Shown here one piece after another: positions 25,839 through 35,336 of a stretch of 64,000 nt of DNA (position 1 is its first letter; each line of letters starts with the position of its first letter). Both the position numbers and the translations under genes were made by a program. The notes under the pieces are model-generated. The model was given only the letters and a program-made list of their open reading frames with translations, ran no database searches and had not been told where the DNA came from. Source of the stretch: an uncultured Roseobacter sp. (GTDB lineage Bacteria > Pseudomonadota > Alphaproteobacteria > Rhodobacterales > Rhodobacteraceae); assembly GCF_947488185.1 (NCBI RefSeq), contig NZ_CANKYM010000001.1, positions 1,054,001 through 1,118,000 on the forward strand, read 5' to 3'.

Positions 25839-27154
25839 TCCGCTTTTTCCTGTCGATTTGTATTGTCATCGGTTTCGCGCTGCCCGCCTCAGCGGAGGTG
25901 GACATCAAGGAAGTGACATCCGACGCGGGGCTGACCGCCTGGCTGGTGGAAGACCACTCCATTCCCTTCGTGGCGCTGGAAATCCGGTTCCGGGGCGGTG
26001 CATCTCTGGATGCGCCGGACAAGCGCGGGGCCATCAATCTGATGACGGGGCTTTTGGAGGAGGGTGCGGCAGATATGGACGCGCGCGATTTTGCGCGATC
26101 TACCGAGGCGCTGGCGACCTCTTTTGGCTTTGATATCAGCGACGATTCGCTTTCGGTCTCGGCGCGGTTCCTGACCGAAAACAAGGAGGCATCTGTCGCC
26201 TTGCTGCGGGCGGCGCTGCAAGAGCCGCGTTTTGATCAGGATGCCATTGACCGCGTGCGTGAACAGGTTTTGTCGGGCATCCGGTCAGACGCCAAGGATC
26301 CGAACGAGATCGCGTCGCGGGCCTTTGACCAGATCGCCTTTCCCGGGCATCCCTATGCCACATCGCTCAGCGGGACAGAGCAAAGCGTTGCGGCGCTGAC
26401 CCGGGATGATCTGCTGGCCGCGCACCGCGCGGTGCTGGCGCGGGACCGGATCTATATCGGGGCCGTCGGGGACATCACGCCGGAGGAGTTGGGCGTGCTG
26501 ATGGATGATCTGCTTGTGGATTTGCCGGAAACCGGTGCGCCGATCCCGCCGCCTGCAGAGGTTCAGATCCCCGGTGGGGTGACGGTGGTCCCCTTCGACA
26601 CGCCACAATCCGTGGCGATTTTCGGCCATGGTGGTATCGCACAGGACGATCCGGATTACTTCACCGCGCTTGTGCTCAACCAGGTTCTGGGCGGTGGCGG
26701 TTTCGAGAGCCGCCTGATGGATGAGGTCCGGGAGAAACGCGGTCTCACCTATGGTGTCTATTCCTACCTGCTGGCCAAGGATCTGGCGGAGGTTTACCTG
26801 GGGTCGGTGAGTTCGGCCAATGACCGGATCGCAGAGGCGATTGAGGTGATCCGTGACGAATGGGCAAAAGCTGCCGTAGAGGGTCTTACCCAGACCGAGC
26901 TGGATGATGCGAAGACGTACATGACCGGCGCCTATCCGCTGCGCTTTGACGGGAACGGGCCGATCGCGCAGATCATGGTGGGTATGCAGATGCTGGGCCT
27001 GCCCATTGACTACATCGCGACCCGGAATGATCGTGTGGAGGCGGTCACGCTGGAAGATGTGCAGCGTGTGGCGGCCGATCTGCTGGACCCTGCGGGGCTC
27101 CACTTCGTTGTTGTGGGCCAGCCCACCGGGCTGGAGAGTACGCCCGCAAACTGA
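25835..27154 (+). CDS. M16 family peptidase-like protein, non-catalytic subunit
   Basis: Periplasmic partner of the preceding peptidase, 439 residues, with a signal peptide ending near PASA (20). The position of the zinc motif is occupied by GAINLMTGLLEEGA, so HxxEH is missing. The Arg/Tyr substrate-binding pair in REKRGLTYGVYSYL is kept, as in non-catalytic M16 subunits of two-chain enzymes. Translation is coupled by a 4-base overlap. Confidence 0.94.
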   Translation: MIRFFLSICIVIGFALPASAEVDIKEVTSDAGLTAWLVEDHSIPFVALEIRFRGGASLDAPDKRGAINLMTGLLEEGAADMDARDFARSTEALATSFGFDISDDSLSVSARFLTENKEASVALLRAALQEPRFDQDAIDRVREQVLSGIRSDAKDPNEIASRAFDQIAFPGHPYATSLSGTEQSVAALTRDDLLAAHRAVLARDRIYIGAVGDITPEELGVLMDDLLVDLPETGAPIPPPAEVQIPGGVTVVPFDTPQSVAIFGHGGIAQDDPDYFTALVLNQVLGGGGFESRLMDEVREKRGLTYGVYSYLLAKDLAEVYLGSVSSANDRIAEAIEVIRDEWAKAAVEGLTQTELDDAKTYMTGAYPLRFDGNGPIAQIMVGMQMLGLPIDYIATRNDRVEAVTLEDVQRVAADLLDPAGLHFVVVGQPTGLESTPAN

Positions 27155-27197
27155 GCTGCCGTTACCAGAATGAGGCGCTGACGCGCCACGCCATGTC

Positions 27198-27217
27198 CTC
27201 GACCCGGTTGGGTCGAG
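27198..27217. terminator. Inverted repeat between convergent M16 and ALDH16 genes
   Basis: CTCGACCC (27198-27205) pairs perfectly with GGGTCGAG (27210-27217) around GGTT. Outer GAGGCG (27172-27177) and CGCCTC (27224-27229) could extend it. It lies between two convergent 3' ends and may terminate both, although no T-tract is present. Confidence 0.5.
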
Positions 27218-27238
27218 TGCTGTCGCCTCGGTCAGGCG

Positions 27239-29581
27239 TCATTCGCCGTAGGGCACCCAGATGTTCTTGATTTCCGTTGCCGCTTCAAGGAACTCATGTC
27301 CTTGACCAGCGGTCCCCATCCAATCACGAGCCAGGCCGTGATTGACCCATGTGCGTTTGAGATTTGCGGCACTGGCTTTTTCGATCTCTCCTGAGAGCGA
27401 TCTTGTCCCGAAGCTCCAGACCGCGTCGATGTCCATATGGGCGGCCATGGGAGTGGCGACATCTCCCTGCAGACCCGTCAGGATGTTCACCACGCCCGCC
27501 GGGACGTCTGAGGTTTCCAGCACCTGGGTGAAATCCGTGGCGGCCAGCGGGTAGGGGTCCGAGGCGCTGAGGATGACCCGATTGCCCATGGCGATGGCGG
27601 GGGCCATGCAGGAAATCAGCCCGAGGAGTGGGGCTTCACTGGGGCAGAGTGCGCCGATCACGCCCACCGGTTCCTTCATGGCGAGTGCGACACCGCGGAT
27701 CGGCACGCCATGTACCTTGCCGTCGTATTTGTCTGCCCATGCGGCATAGGTGAAGAGGCGATTGATCGCGGCCTCGACTTCTTTTGCGCCCTGTTTTCCC
27801 CCCATCATATCGTCGAGGTGGCGGGCGAACTCATCCGCGCGGGCGGAGAGGTTTTCACCGATGTAATAGAGGATTTGCGCACGCAGGTGGCCTGTGGTTT
27901 TGGACCAGCCTTTCGCGGCATGGGCGGCTTCGACCGCGTTGCGGACATCCTTGCGGTTGGCAAGCGAGGCGTGCCCCAGCAGCTTGCCGGATTTGGCCCA
28001 GACCGGTGCGGAATAGCCGCCGTCCGGGCGGGCCTGTTTGCCGCCGATGTATAGTTTTGCCGTGCGGTCTATCGGGTCGGTGGGCGCGCCATCCCCTTGA
28101 TTGGGCTGGATGTCCTTGAGGGGCTTTGGCGTGCCTTTAACTCTGGTGTAGCCAGACAGACCTTCCCAACCGCCCTCGCGGCCGAACCCGCTTTCCCGCA
28201 CCCCGCCAAATCCGGCGGCGGCGTCCATCAGGTTGGTGCCGTTGACCCAGACGATGCCGCTGGCCAGTTTGGGCGCGATGTCGAGCGCGAGGTTGATGTT
28301 CTCGCTCCAGACCGTGGCGGCAAGTCCGTAGCGGCTGTTGTTGGCCAGCGCGACGGCGTCATCCGGTGTGCGGAAGGTGGTGGAGACGAGCACGGGGCCA
28401 AAGATTTCTTCCTGCATGAGCGTATCGGCAGGGTTCAGCCCGGTGATCAGCGTGGGCGGATAGAAGGAACCTTCGGAGGGTAGTTCGGTGGCCGCGACAT
28501 GCGTCTCGCCCGCAGTGTTGGCCGCGACCAGACCGGCGATGGCGTTGAGCTGCACCGGATCGACGATGGCGCCGACATCGATGCTTTTGTCCAGCGGGCT
28601 GCCGACGCGCAGCTTGTCCATGCGGGCGCGGAGTTTGGCGTAAAACACCTCTGCCACCGGTTCGTGCACCAGAAGGCGTGAGCCCGCGCAACAGACCTGA
28701 CCCTGATTGAACCAGATCGCATCGACAAGGCCCTCGACGGCGGAATCCAGATCGGCGTCATCGAAGACGATGTAGGGGGATTTCCCACCCAGCTCGAGGC
28801 TCAGCGCCTTACCGGAGCCTGCGGTGGCCTCGCGGATACGGCGCCCCACGGCGGTGGATCCGGTGAAGGCGACCTTGTCCACCTCCGCGGCCACGATCAT
28901 CTCGCCCACGGTGCCATCGCCGGTCACGATGTTCACCACGCCCTTTGGCAGGCCAGCCTGACGGCAGATGTCTGCAAAGAGCAGCGCGGTGAGCGAAGTG
29001 TATTCCGCCGGTTTCAGCACCACGGTGTTGCCCATGGCCAGCGCGGGCGCGATTTTCCACGCCAGCATCAGCAGCGGGAAGTTCCACGGGATGATCTGAC
29101 CGCAGACACCCAGCGCTTCGCGGTCGGGCAGTTCCTCTTCCATCAGCTGCGCCATGCCCGCATGGAAATAGAAATGCCGCTGGGCCAGGGGCACATCAAT
29201 GTCGCGGCTTTCCCGGATCGGCTTGCCGTTATCCAGCGTTTCCAGCACGGCAAAAAGGCGGCTGTGTTTTTGCAGCAAACGTGCGAGCGCATAGAGATAG
29301 CGTGCGCGGCCCGGTCCGCCCAAGGCCTCCCACTTGGGCTGTGCCTTGCGCGCGGCCTTGACCGCCGTATCCACATCGGCCTGCGTGGCCTGTGTCAGCG
29401 TCGCAAGGACCTCACCGGTGGCGGGGTTGCGGCTGTCGAAGCCTTCGCCGGGTTTGGTAAAGGCCCCGTCGATGAAATGGCCAAAGCGGTCCCCCTGATC
29501 CACCAGCCACGCCAGGGCTTCGGCAGCACTTTCCGGGGCGACCCCGTAATCCATCGTTTCAAAAATCTCGGAGATGGTCAT
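27239..29581 (-). CDS. Two-domain aldehyde dehydrogenase, ALDH16 family
   Basis: Protein of 780 residues containing a full ALDH module followed by a second incomplete one. The first module is catalytic: N167 in PWNFPL, E263 in LELGGKS and nucleophile C297/C298 in [10 protein letters not shown]. The second (from ~516, [13 protein letters not shown]) has [15 protein letters not shown] and VVNILTG but lacks the Cys/Glu active-site region, as in vertebrate ALDH16A1. A bacterial ALDH16 from Loktanella has been studied structurally; this protein has the same architecture and approximate length. It lies 23 bases after deoC on the same strand, so it may oxidise acetaldehyde released by deoxyribose-phosphate aldolase (inference). 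Confidence 0.92.
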   Translation of the reverse strand: MTISEIFETMDYGVAPESAAEALAWLVDQGDRFGHFIDGAFTKPGEGFDSRNPATGEVLATLTQATQADVDTAVKAARKAQPKWEALGGPGRARYLYALARLLQKHSRLFAVLETLDNGKPIRESRDIDVPLAQRHFYFHAGMAQLMEEELPDREALGVCGQIIPWNFPLLMLAWKIAPALAMGNTVVLKPAEYTSLTALLFADICRQAGLPKGVVNIVTGDGTVGEMIVAAEVDKVAFTGSTAVGRRIREATAGSGKALSLELGGKSPYIVFDDADLDSAVEGLVDAIWFNQGQVCCAGSRLLVHEPVAEVFYAKLRARMDKLRVGSPLDKSIDVGAIVDPVQLNAIAGLVAANTAGETHVAATELPSEGSFYPPTLITGLNPADTLMQEEIFGPVLVSTTFRTPDDAVALANNSRYGLAATVWSENINLALDIAPKLASGIVWVNGTNLMDAAAGFGGVRESGFGREGGWEGLSGYTRVKGTPKPLKDIQPNQGDGAPTDPIDRTAKLYIGGKQARPDGGYSAPVWAKSGKLLGHASLANRKDVRNAVEAAHAAKGWSKTTGHLRAQILYYIGENLSARADEFARHLDDMMGGKQGAKEVEAAINRLFTYAAWADKYDGKVHGVPIRGVALAMKEPVGVIGALCPSEAPLLGLISCMAPAIAMGNRVILSASDPYPLAATDFTQVLETSDVPAGVVNILTGLQGDVATPMAAHMDIDAVWSFGTRSLSGEIEKASAANLKRTWVNHGLARDWMGTAGQGHEFLEAATEIKNIWVPYGE

Positions 29582-29604
29582 GGCACATGGCCCTTTCGGT
29601 CGTA

Positions 29605-30603
29605 TCAGCTGGTCGGGTGGCGATAGCTGGCGGAATAATTGCCGGTCACATGGTGTTCGAGCTGCCGTTCGATGTCATTGAGCAGCGACGAGGCTCCAAA
29701 GCGGAAGAGGTCGGGCTGCAGCCAGCGGTCGCCCAGCTCCTCCTTGATCAGCGCCAGATAGGTGATCGCATCCTTGGCTTTGGAAATCCCGCCCGCCGGT
29801 TTGTAGCCGACGCGAAAGCCGGTACGCTCGAAATAATCCCGGATCGCGCGGATCATCACCAGGGTGACGGGCAACGTGGCATTCACGCTTTCCTTGCCGG
29901 TCGAGGTCTTGATGAAATCGGCGCCCGCCATCATGCAGATCATCGAGGCCCGCGCGACATTGCGCAGCGACCCCAATTCACCGGTGGCCAGGATTGCCTT
30001 GACATGGGCGTCACCACAGGCCGCGCGGAAGGCGCGCATCTCGTCATAGAGCGCCTGCCAATTGCCAGACAACACGTGGCGGCGGGAGATCACGATGTCG
30101 ATCTCTGCGGCTCCGGCCTTGACGCTTTCTTCGATCTCGGCAAGGCGCAGGTGAAAAGGTGACAGGCCCGCAGGGAAACCGGTGCTGACGGCGGCCACGG
30201 GAATGCCCGATCCGTTCAGGGCACGCACCGCCGGCGGGATCATCTCGTGATAGACGCAAACAGCACCGGTGGTGATCGGGCCCATGCCCATTGCATCCAG
30301 CAGGCTTTGCGCAATGGGTTGCCGGGCCTTGGCGCAGAGCCGCGCCACACGGTGTTCGGTGTCATCGCCGGACAGGGTGGTCAGATCGATGCAGGTAACT
30401 GCGCGCAAGAGCCACGCGGCCTGATGCTTTTTCTTGACGGACCGCCGCGCGGGCAGGCTGGCTGCACGGCGTTCAATGGCGGAGGTGTTGGCCTGAAGGC
30501 TGCGCACCCAGTCCAGATCCAACGCCATGCCGGGATTGCGCGGTTCGGTGACCTGCGGCAACTGGTGGCTTGCGGTCGCTGTTTGTGTTGTCTGGCTGAG
30601 CAT
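29605..30603 (-). CDS. deoC: Deoxyribose-phosphate aldolase
   Basis: Class I aldolase splitting 2-deoxyribose 5-phosphate into glyceraldehyde 3-phosphate and acetaldehyde in deoxynucleoside catabolism. The 332-residue product has the TIM-barrel sites EIDIVISR (D169), FIKTSTGK with Schiff-base K232, and the second lysine in GYKPAGGIS. It is ~80 residues longer than E. coli DeoC because of an N-terminal extension, as in eukaryote-like and alphaproteobacterial forms. The start was set by an AGGAG site 8 bases upstream. ALDH16 follows directly. Confidence 0.95.
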   Translation of the reverse strand: MLSQTTQTATASHQLPQVTEPRNPGMALDLDWVRSLQANTSAIERRAASLPARRSVKKKHQAAWLLRAVTCIDLTTLSGDDTEHRVARLCAKARQPIAQSLLDAMGMGPITTGAVCVYHEMIPPAVRALNGSGIPVAAVSTGFPAGLSPFHLRLAEIEESVKAGAAEIDIVISRRHVLSGNWQALYDEMRAFRAACGDAHVKAILATGELGSLRNVARASMICMMAGADFIKTSTGKESVNATLPVTLVMIRAIRDYFERTGFRVGYKPAGGISKAKDAITYLALIKEELGDRWLQPDLFRFGASSLLNDIERQLEHHVTGNYSASYRHPTS

Positions 30604-30702
30604 CGCGGCACTCCTGAACCTGCGGGACTGCAAAGTCGCATGGCCCGTCAGGCTTGGCAAGAACCGGCACGCCGCGTCACGCGCGCAATTGCTGTTGAAA
30701 CT

Positions 30703-31062
30703 TCAGCTGCCGCGGTATGTCGAATACCCGAAGGGCGAGAGCAGCAGTGGCACGTGATAATGGCTTTCGCTGTCCGAAATCCCGAAGCGGATCGGAATGC
30801 TGTCGAGAAAGCGCGGCTCTTCCGGCGCGACACCACTGGCGATGAGGTAGGGCCCGGCTTCAAAGATCAACTCGTAGACGCCCGTCTCGAACCTGTCCTT
30901 GCCGAGGATTGGTGCATCCGTGCGGCCATCCGCATTAGTGACCGCCTCAGCAATTTTCCGGTGGCTGTTGCCGGAAACACGGAACAGCAGGATGCGGAGC
31001 CCTTCCGCCGGGCAGCCGCGCGCCGTGTCGAGAACATGGGTGGTCAGATATCCCTCGGGCAT
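30703..31062 (-). CDS. uraH: 5-hydroxyisourate hydrolase (transthyretin-like)
   Basis: Second step of urate breakdown: hydrolyses 5-hydroxyisourate to OHCU. The 119 residues match the family. Active-site features are [11 protein letters not shown] (H9) near the N-terminus, [16 protein letters not shown] and the diagnostic C-terminal YRGS tetrapeptide. The start at MPEGYLTTH has a CAGGA site; the longer upstream frame is not needed. The gene is divergent from the puuE-uraD fusion and lies upstream of deoC on its own strand. Confidence 0.97.
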   Translation of the reverse strand: MPEGYLTTHVLDTARGCPAEGLRILLFRVSGNSHRKIAEAVTNADGRTDAPILGKDRFETGVYELIFEAGPYLIASGVAPEEPRFLDSIPIRFGISDSESHYHVPLLLSPFGYSTYRGS

Positions 31063-31167
31063 TGGCGCGTTTCCTGCTGGTTCACCCGCAACCTGCCCGG
31101 CCCAGATACGAATTGCAACGGCCCGCAACCCGGTATTGAATGGTGCGGCAGGCACAGGAGTTCGTTT

Positions 31168-32580
31168 GTGAAACGCTATCCCCGGGATTTTTCAGGCTAT
31201 GGGGCCAATCCGCCAGATGCGCAGTGGCCCGGCGGTGCCCGGATTGCCGTGCAATTCGTGCTGAACTACGAGGAAGGTGGCGAAAACTGCCTGCTGCACG
31301 GGGACGCCGCGTCAGAGGCATTTCTCTCCGAAATCGTCGGCGCGCAGCCCTGGTCAGGACAGCGGCATTGGAACATGGAATCGATTTACGACTATGGCGC
31401 GCGCGCCGGGTTCTGGCGGCTGCACCGCCTGTTTACCGGCGCGCACGTGCCGGTCACGGTCTACGGTGTGGCCTCGGCGCTGGCCCGTGCGCCCGAGCAG
31501 GTTCGCGCGATGCAGGAGGCAGGCTGGGAAATCGCCAGCCACGGGCTGAAATGGATCGACTACAAGGATCACTCCGAGGCCGACGAGGCGGCGGATATGA
31601 TGGAGGCGATCCGTTTGCACGGTGAGGTCACCGGCGAAAGCCCGCGTGGCTGGTACACCGGGCGCTGCTCCGAGAACACGGTGGCGTTGGCGGCTAGGAC
31701 GGGGCAGTTCGAATACATCTCGGATACCTATGATGATGATCTGCCCTATTGGCGCAAGATCGGGCGGCGCAATCAGCTGATCATCCCCTACACGCTGGAT
31801 TGTAACGATATGCGCTTTGCCACGCCGCAGGGGTTCAACTCGGGGGATCAGTTCTTTGCCTATCTGCGCGACACCTTCGATGCACTCTATGCCGAAGGCG
31901 CAGTGGGGGCGGCCAAGATGATGTCCGTCGGGCTGCACTGCCGGTTGATCGGCAGGCCCGGTCGGGTGCAGGCGCTGAAACGCTTTGTCGAATATATTCA
32001 GGGCTTTGAGGGTGTCTGGTGCCCCCGGCGGATCGAGATTGCGGAGCATTGGCGCAAAGTACATCCGCCAACGCGCACAGCGCGGCCCTCGGCGCTGAAA
32101 AAAACCGATTTCATCGAACGGTTTGGCGGTATCTTTGAGCATTCTGAGTGGATTGCGGAACGCGCCTATGAGCTGGAGCTTGGGCCCGCGCATGATACGG
32201 TCACCGGCGTGCACTCCGCACTGGCGCGCATGTTTCGCAGCGCCACGGTGGAAGAGCGCCTGGGCGTCTTGCGGGCGCATCCCGATTTGGCGGGGAAACT
32301 GGCGGCCGCCAAACGCCTGACCGCCGAAAGCACAGAGGAACAGGCCAGTGCCGGGCTCGACGCGCTGACCGACAAGGAACGCAAGGACTTTGAGAAACTG
32401 AACGCCGACTACGTCAAGAAACACGGGTTTCCCTTCATTATTGCTGTGAAAGACTACGACAAAGCGAGCATTCTGCGCGCTTTCCAGCGGCGGTTGGAAC
32501 ATGAGACGGACGCGGAATTTGACGAGGCCTGTCGTCAGGTGGAACGCATTGCCGAGATCAGGTTGGAGGCGCTTTTATGA
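31168..32580 (+). CDS. puuE: PuuE-type allantoinase fused to OHCU decarboxylase (UraD)
   Basis: Two-domain enzyme of 470 residues for the third and fourth steps of urate degradation. Residues ~1-305 form a polysaccharide-deacetylase-like domain of the metal-independent PuuE allantoinase family ([54 protein letters not shown]). Residues ~310-470 are the helical OHCU decarboxylase ([39 protein letters not shown]). The product of the C-terminal half, S-allantoin, is the substrate of the N-terminal half. The start is GTG with CAGGAG 7 bases upstream. The next gene's ATG overlaps its TGA. Confidence 0.94.
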   Translation: MKRYPRDFSGYGANPPDAQWPGGARIAVQFVLNYEEGGENCLLHGDAASEAFLSEIVGAQPWSGQRHWNMESIYDYGARAGFWRLHRLFTGAHVPVTVYGVASALARAPEQVRAMQEAGWEIASHGLKWIDYKDHSEADEAADMMEAIRLHGEVTGESPRGWYTGRCSENTVALAARTGQFEYISDTYDDDLPYWRKIGRRNQLIIPYTLDCNDMRFATPQGFNSGDQFFAYLRDTFDALYAEGAVGAAKMMSVGLHCRLIGRPGRVQALKRFVEYIQGFEGVWCPRRIEIAEHWRKVHPPTRTARPSALKKTDFIERFGGIFEHSEWIAERAYELELGPAHDTVTGVHSALARMFRSATVEERLGVLRAHPDLAGKLAAAKRLTAESTEEQASAGLDALTDKERKDFEKLNADYVKKHGFPFIIAVKDYDKASILRAFQRRLEHETDAEFDEACRQVERIAEIRLEALL

Positions 32581-33386
32581 GCTATGCATTTCCCCCGGGC
32601 GGGCTGCCGGATCAATCCGTACACCCCGAAGGCACCGCGATTTTCACTGAAAGCTACGCGGTCCTGCCCGCCGTCACACAGCGCGATATCGTCACCAGCT
32701 TTCTGCCGGAATGGGCAGACACGCGAGTCTGGATTCTCGCCCGCCCGCTGAGCGGTTTTGCAGAAACCTTTGCGCAATACGCCGTCGAGATTGCCCCGGG
32801 AGGTGGATCGGATGCGCCAGAACCGGACCAATCCGCACAAGCCATCCTTTTCGTGGCCGAGGGAGAGGCGACCCTGACCGTGGAAGGCAATGAGTACGCG
32901 CTGAAACCGGGGAGCTATGCCTATATCGCCCCGGGGGATTTCTGGACGCTGTGGAATGACGGCACGGCGCATTTTAGATGTCACTGGGTCCGCAAAGCCT
33001 ACCAATCCGCCAAAAATATCGAAGCGCCCAAAAGCTTTGTCACATCAGACCAATCCGTTGCTCCGACGCCCATGCCCGATTGCGGTGGTGTCTGGGCGAC
33101 AACCCGTTTCGTGGACCCGGTGGATTTGCGCCATGATTGCCACGTGAACATCGTGACGTTTCAGCCGGGCGGGCGCATCCCTTTTGCGGAAACCCATGTG
33201 ATGGAACACGGGCTCTACGTGCTACAGGGCACCGCCGAGTATCTTTTGAACAAGGATTGGGTCACCGTGGGGCCGGGGGATTTCATGTGGCTGCGTGCCT
33301 TTTGCCCCCAAGCCTGCATCGCCACGGGCTCCGAGCCCTTCCGTTACCTGCTCTACAAAGACGTGAATCGTCACGTGCGCCTGTGA
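32577..33386 (+). CDS. (S)-ureidoglycine aminohydrolase (bicupin)
   Basis: Releases ammonia from ureidoglycine, giving ureidoglycolate. The 269 residues form two cupin domains (~70-120 and ~190-245). The C-terminal one carries the metal ligands in PFAETHVMEHGLYVLQG (Glu, His, His and later Gln), as in plant UGlyAH and E. coli AllE. The 4-base overlap with puuE-uraD and GTGA overlap with allA mean the three are translationally coupled. A separate allantoate-hydrolysing enzyme, needed between PuuE and this step, is not in the window. Confidence 0.93.
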   Translation: MSYAFPPGGLPDQSVHPEGTAIFTESYAVLPAVTQRDIVTSFLPEWADTRVWILARPLSGFAETFAQYAVEIAPGGGSDAPEPDQSAQAILFVAEGEATLTVEGNEYALKPGSYAYIAPGDFWTLWNDGTAHFRCHWVRKAYQSAKNIEAPKSFVTSDQSVAPTPMPDCGGVWATTRFVDPVDLRHDCHVNIVTFQPGGRIPFAETHVMEHGLYVLQGTAEYLLNKDWVTVGPGDFMWLRAFCPQACIATGSEPFRYLLYKDVNRHVRL

Positions 33387-33871
33387 GACGGGAGATCCGC
33401 TGCGCACCGCTGACCGCAGAAGCCTTTGCGCCCTATGGTGATTTGCTCGATTGCAGCGGCACACCCGACAAGATGATCAACGCAGGGCTCTGCGGGCGCT
33501 ACCATGACCGCGCCAGGCTTGATTTCGGTGAAGGTGGTCGCGCAGGCATCAGCCTGTTCCATGCCGAGCCGCGCGCTCTGCCCTACACGCTTGACCTGAT
33601 GGAACGGCACCCGGAAGGCAGCCAGGCCTTCATCCCGATGACGGATCAGCCCTTTCTGGTGACCGTCGCCCCGGACGCGGGTGGCAAGCCGGGTGCCCCT
33701 CGGGCGTTTCTGACCGCCCCCCATCAGGCGATCAACTTTCACAAGGGCACGTGGCACGGGGTGCTGACCCCGCTCGCCGCGCCCGGAATTTTTGCAGTTG
33801 TGGACCGGATTGGGGAAACGCCGAACCTTGAAGAAGTTTTGCTTGATCCGCCCTATCGCGTGGTTCCATAA
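33383..33871 (+). CDS. allA: Ureidoglycolate lyase
   Basis: Splits ureidoglycolate into glyoxylate and urea. The 162 residues start with a short VRREIRCAPLTAEAFAPYG and contain the family motif FHKGTWHGVLTPL and the C-terminal FAVVDRIGE. The start is GTG, whose last two bases form the TGA stop of the preceding gene (GTGA). The permease gene begins 45 bases downstream. Confidence 0.95.
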   Translation: MRREIRCAPLTAEAFAPYGDLLDCSGTPDKMINAGLCGRYHDRARLDFGEGGRAGISLFHAEPRALPYTLDLMERHPEGSQAFIPMTDQPFLVTVAPDAGGKPGAPRAFLTAPHQAINFHKGTWHGVLTPLAAPGIFAVVDRIGETPNLEEVLLDPPYRVVP

Positions 33872-33916
33872 CCGGTTGAGGCCGACAAACAGGCCAATCA
33901 TGACAGGGACAAAATC

Positions 33917-35236
33917 ATGACCGACACCGCATCTGGCGCTTTCCGCGACCCCAATCAGACCCCGCCGCTGGCGCAGGCCGTGCCTTTGGGCTTGCAGCAC
34001 GTGTTGGCGATGTTTGCCTCGAACGTGACGCCCTCTATCATCGTGGCCGGGGCTGCAGGACTGGCCTTTGGCGGGCCGGAACAGGTCTACTTGATCCAGA
34101 TGGCGATGCTCTTTGCCGGGGTGGCCACGCTGTTCCAGACAGTGGGGCTGGGTCCGATCGGGGCGCGGTTGCCGATCATGCAGGGCACCAGCTTTGCTTT
34201 TGTCGGTGTGTTGGCCGGGGTGGCGGCCACCCAGGGGCTCAGTGTAGCGCTGACCGCCTGTATCATCGGCGGCTGCGTGCATTTCGTGCTGGGCGCCTTC
34301 ATCAAACACCTGCGCTGGCTATTCCCGCCGCTCGTCACCGGTCTGGTGATCCTTGCCATTGGCCTCTACCTCATCCCGGTGGCGATCAAATATGCGGCGG
34401 GCGGGGCGGCGACCTTCCAGATGGAGGCCGAAAGTTTCGGATCGCTGATGCATTGGTCCGTGGCGCTAAGCGTGGTGATCGTGGCGCTGGTGCTGAAGTT
34501 CTTCACCAAGGGCACTTTGTCGAATGCAGCCATCCTGATCGGGTTGATCGTGGGCTATCTGCTGGCGTTGATGCTGGGCATGGTGAACTTTGGCGCGGTT
34601 GCCAATGCCGGCTGGTTCACCGCCATTACACCGCTGCCTTACGGCTTTGAGTTCTCGCTTGGCGCCGTGATCGCCGTGACGCTGGTTTCTATCGTTTCGG
34701 CCATTGAAACCGTCGGTGATACTTCGGCCACAACCAAGGCTGGTGCGGGGCGCGAAGCCACAGATGCGGAAATCTCCGGTGCGACCTATGCCGACGGTCT
34801 GGGCACCGCCATTGCAGGTGTCTTTGGCGGTCTGCCGAACACGTCTTTCAGCCAGAACGTGGGTATCGTCGGCATGACAGGCATCATGAGCCGTCATGTG
34901 GTCACGATCGGGGCGCTGGTTCTGATCCTTTGTGGTCTCGTGCCGAAAATCGGTGCGGTGATCGCTTCCATGCCACTGCCCGTGCTGGGGGGTGGTGTGA
35001 TCGTCATGTTTGGCATGGTGGCCGCGGCGGGGTTAAACGTCCTGAGCGAGATCGAAATGAACCGCCGCAACATGGTGATCATCGCCGTGTCTCTGGCGGC
35101 TGGATTGGGGTTGAATCTGGTGCCCACGGCGGTTCAATATCTGCCGGGTGTGGTCAAGACGCTGGCGACCTCTGCGGTGGCACCCACCGCCCTGGTGGCC
35201 ATCGTGTTGAACCTTGCGCTGCCGGATGATGTGTAG
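33917..35236 (+). CDS. NCS2 family nucleobase permease, probably urate/xanthine
   Basis: Proton-coupled inner-membrane transporter of 439 residues with about 12-14 hydrophobic segments. NCS2 features include PLGLQHVLAMFASNVTPS at the N-terminus, GLGPIGARLPIMQGTSFAFVG in TM3 (start at ~76) and the central ETVGDTSATTKAG, whose Glu is a substrate-binding residue in this family. Its place between allA and puuD makes urate or xanthine the likely substrate. Confidence 0.9.
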   Translation: MTDTASGAFRDPNQTPPLAQAVPLGLQHVLAMFASNVTPSIIVAGAAGLAFGGPEQVYLIQMAMLFAGVATLFQTVGLGPIGARLPIMQGTSFAFVGVLAGVAATQGLSVALTACIIGGCVHFVLGAFIKHLRWLFPPLVTGLVILAIGLYLIPVAIKYAAGGAATFQMEAESFGSLMHWSVALSVVIVALVLKFFTKGTLSNAAILIGLIVGYLLALMLGMVNFGAVANAGWFTAITPLPYGFEFSLGAVIAVTLVSIVSAIETVGDTSATTKAGAGREATDAEISGATYADGLGTAIAGVFGGLPNTSFSQNVGIVGMTGIMSRHVVTIGALVLILCGLVPKIGAVIASMPLPVLGGGVIVMFGMVAAAGLNVLSEIEMNRRNMVIIAVSLAAGLGLNLVPTAVQYLPGVVKTLATSAVAPTALVAIVLNLALPDDV

Positions 35237-35336
35237 TCAGACGATGATTGGTTGAACCCCTGTCCGTTCGGGCACCGCGGCGTGCTGTTGGCAGGGTTTC
35301 ACATCGATTCATCAACTGCTGCAGAGGACAAATGCC

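Noticed and set aside
30247..31167. Upstream extension of the puuE-uraD frame by 307 codons
   Set aside because: The extension runs antisense through deoC and uraH; the GTG at 31168 has a good ribosome site and matches the family start.
31354..32502. Minus-strand 382-codon frame opposite puuE-uraD
   Set aside because: It is antisense to a gene with clear PuuE and UraD motifs, and has no own family features.
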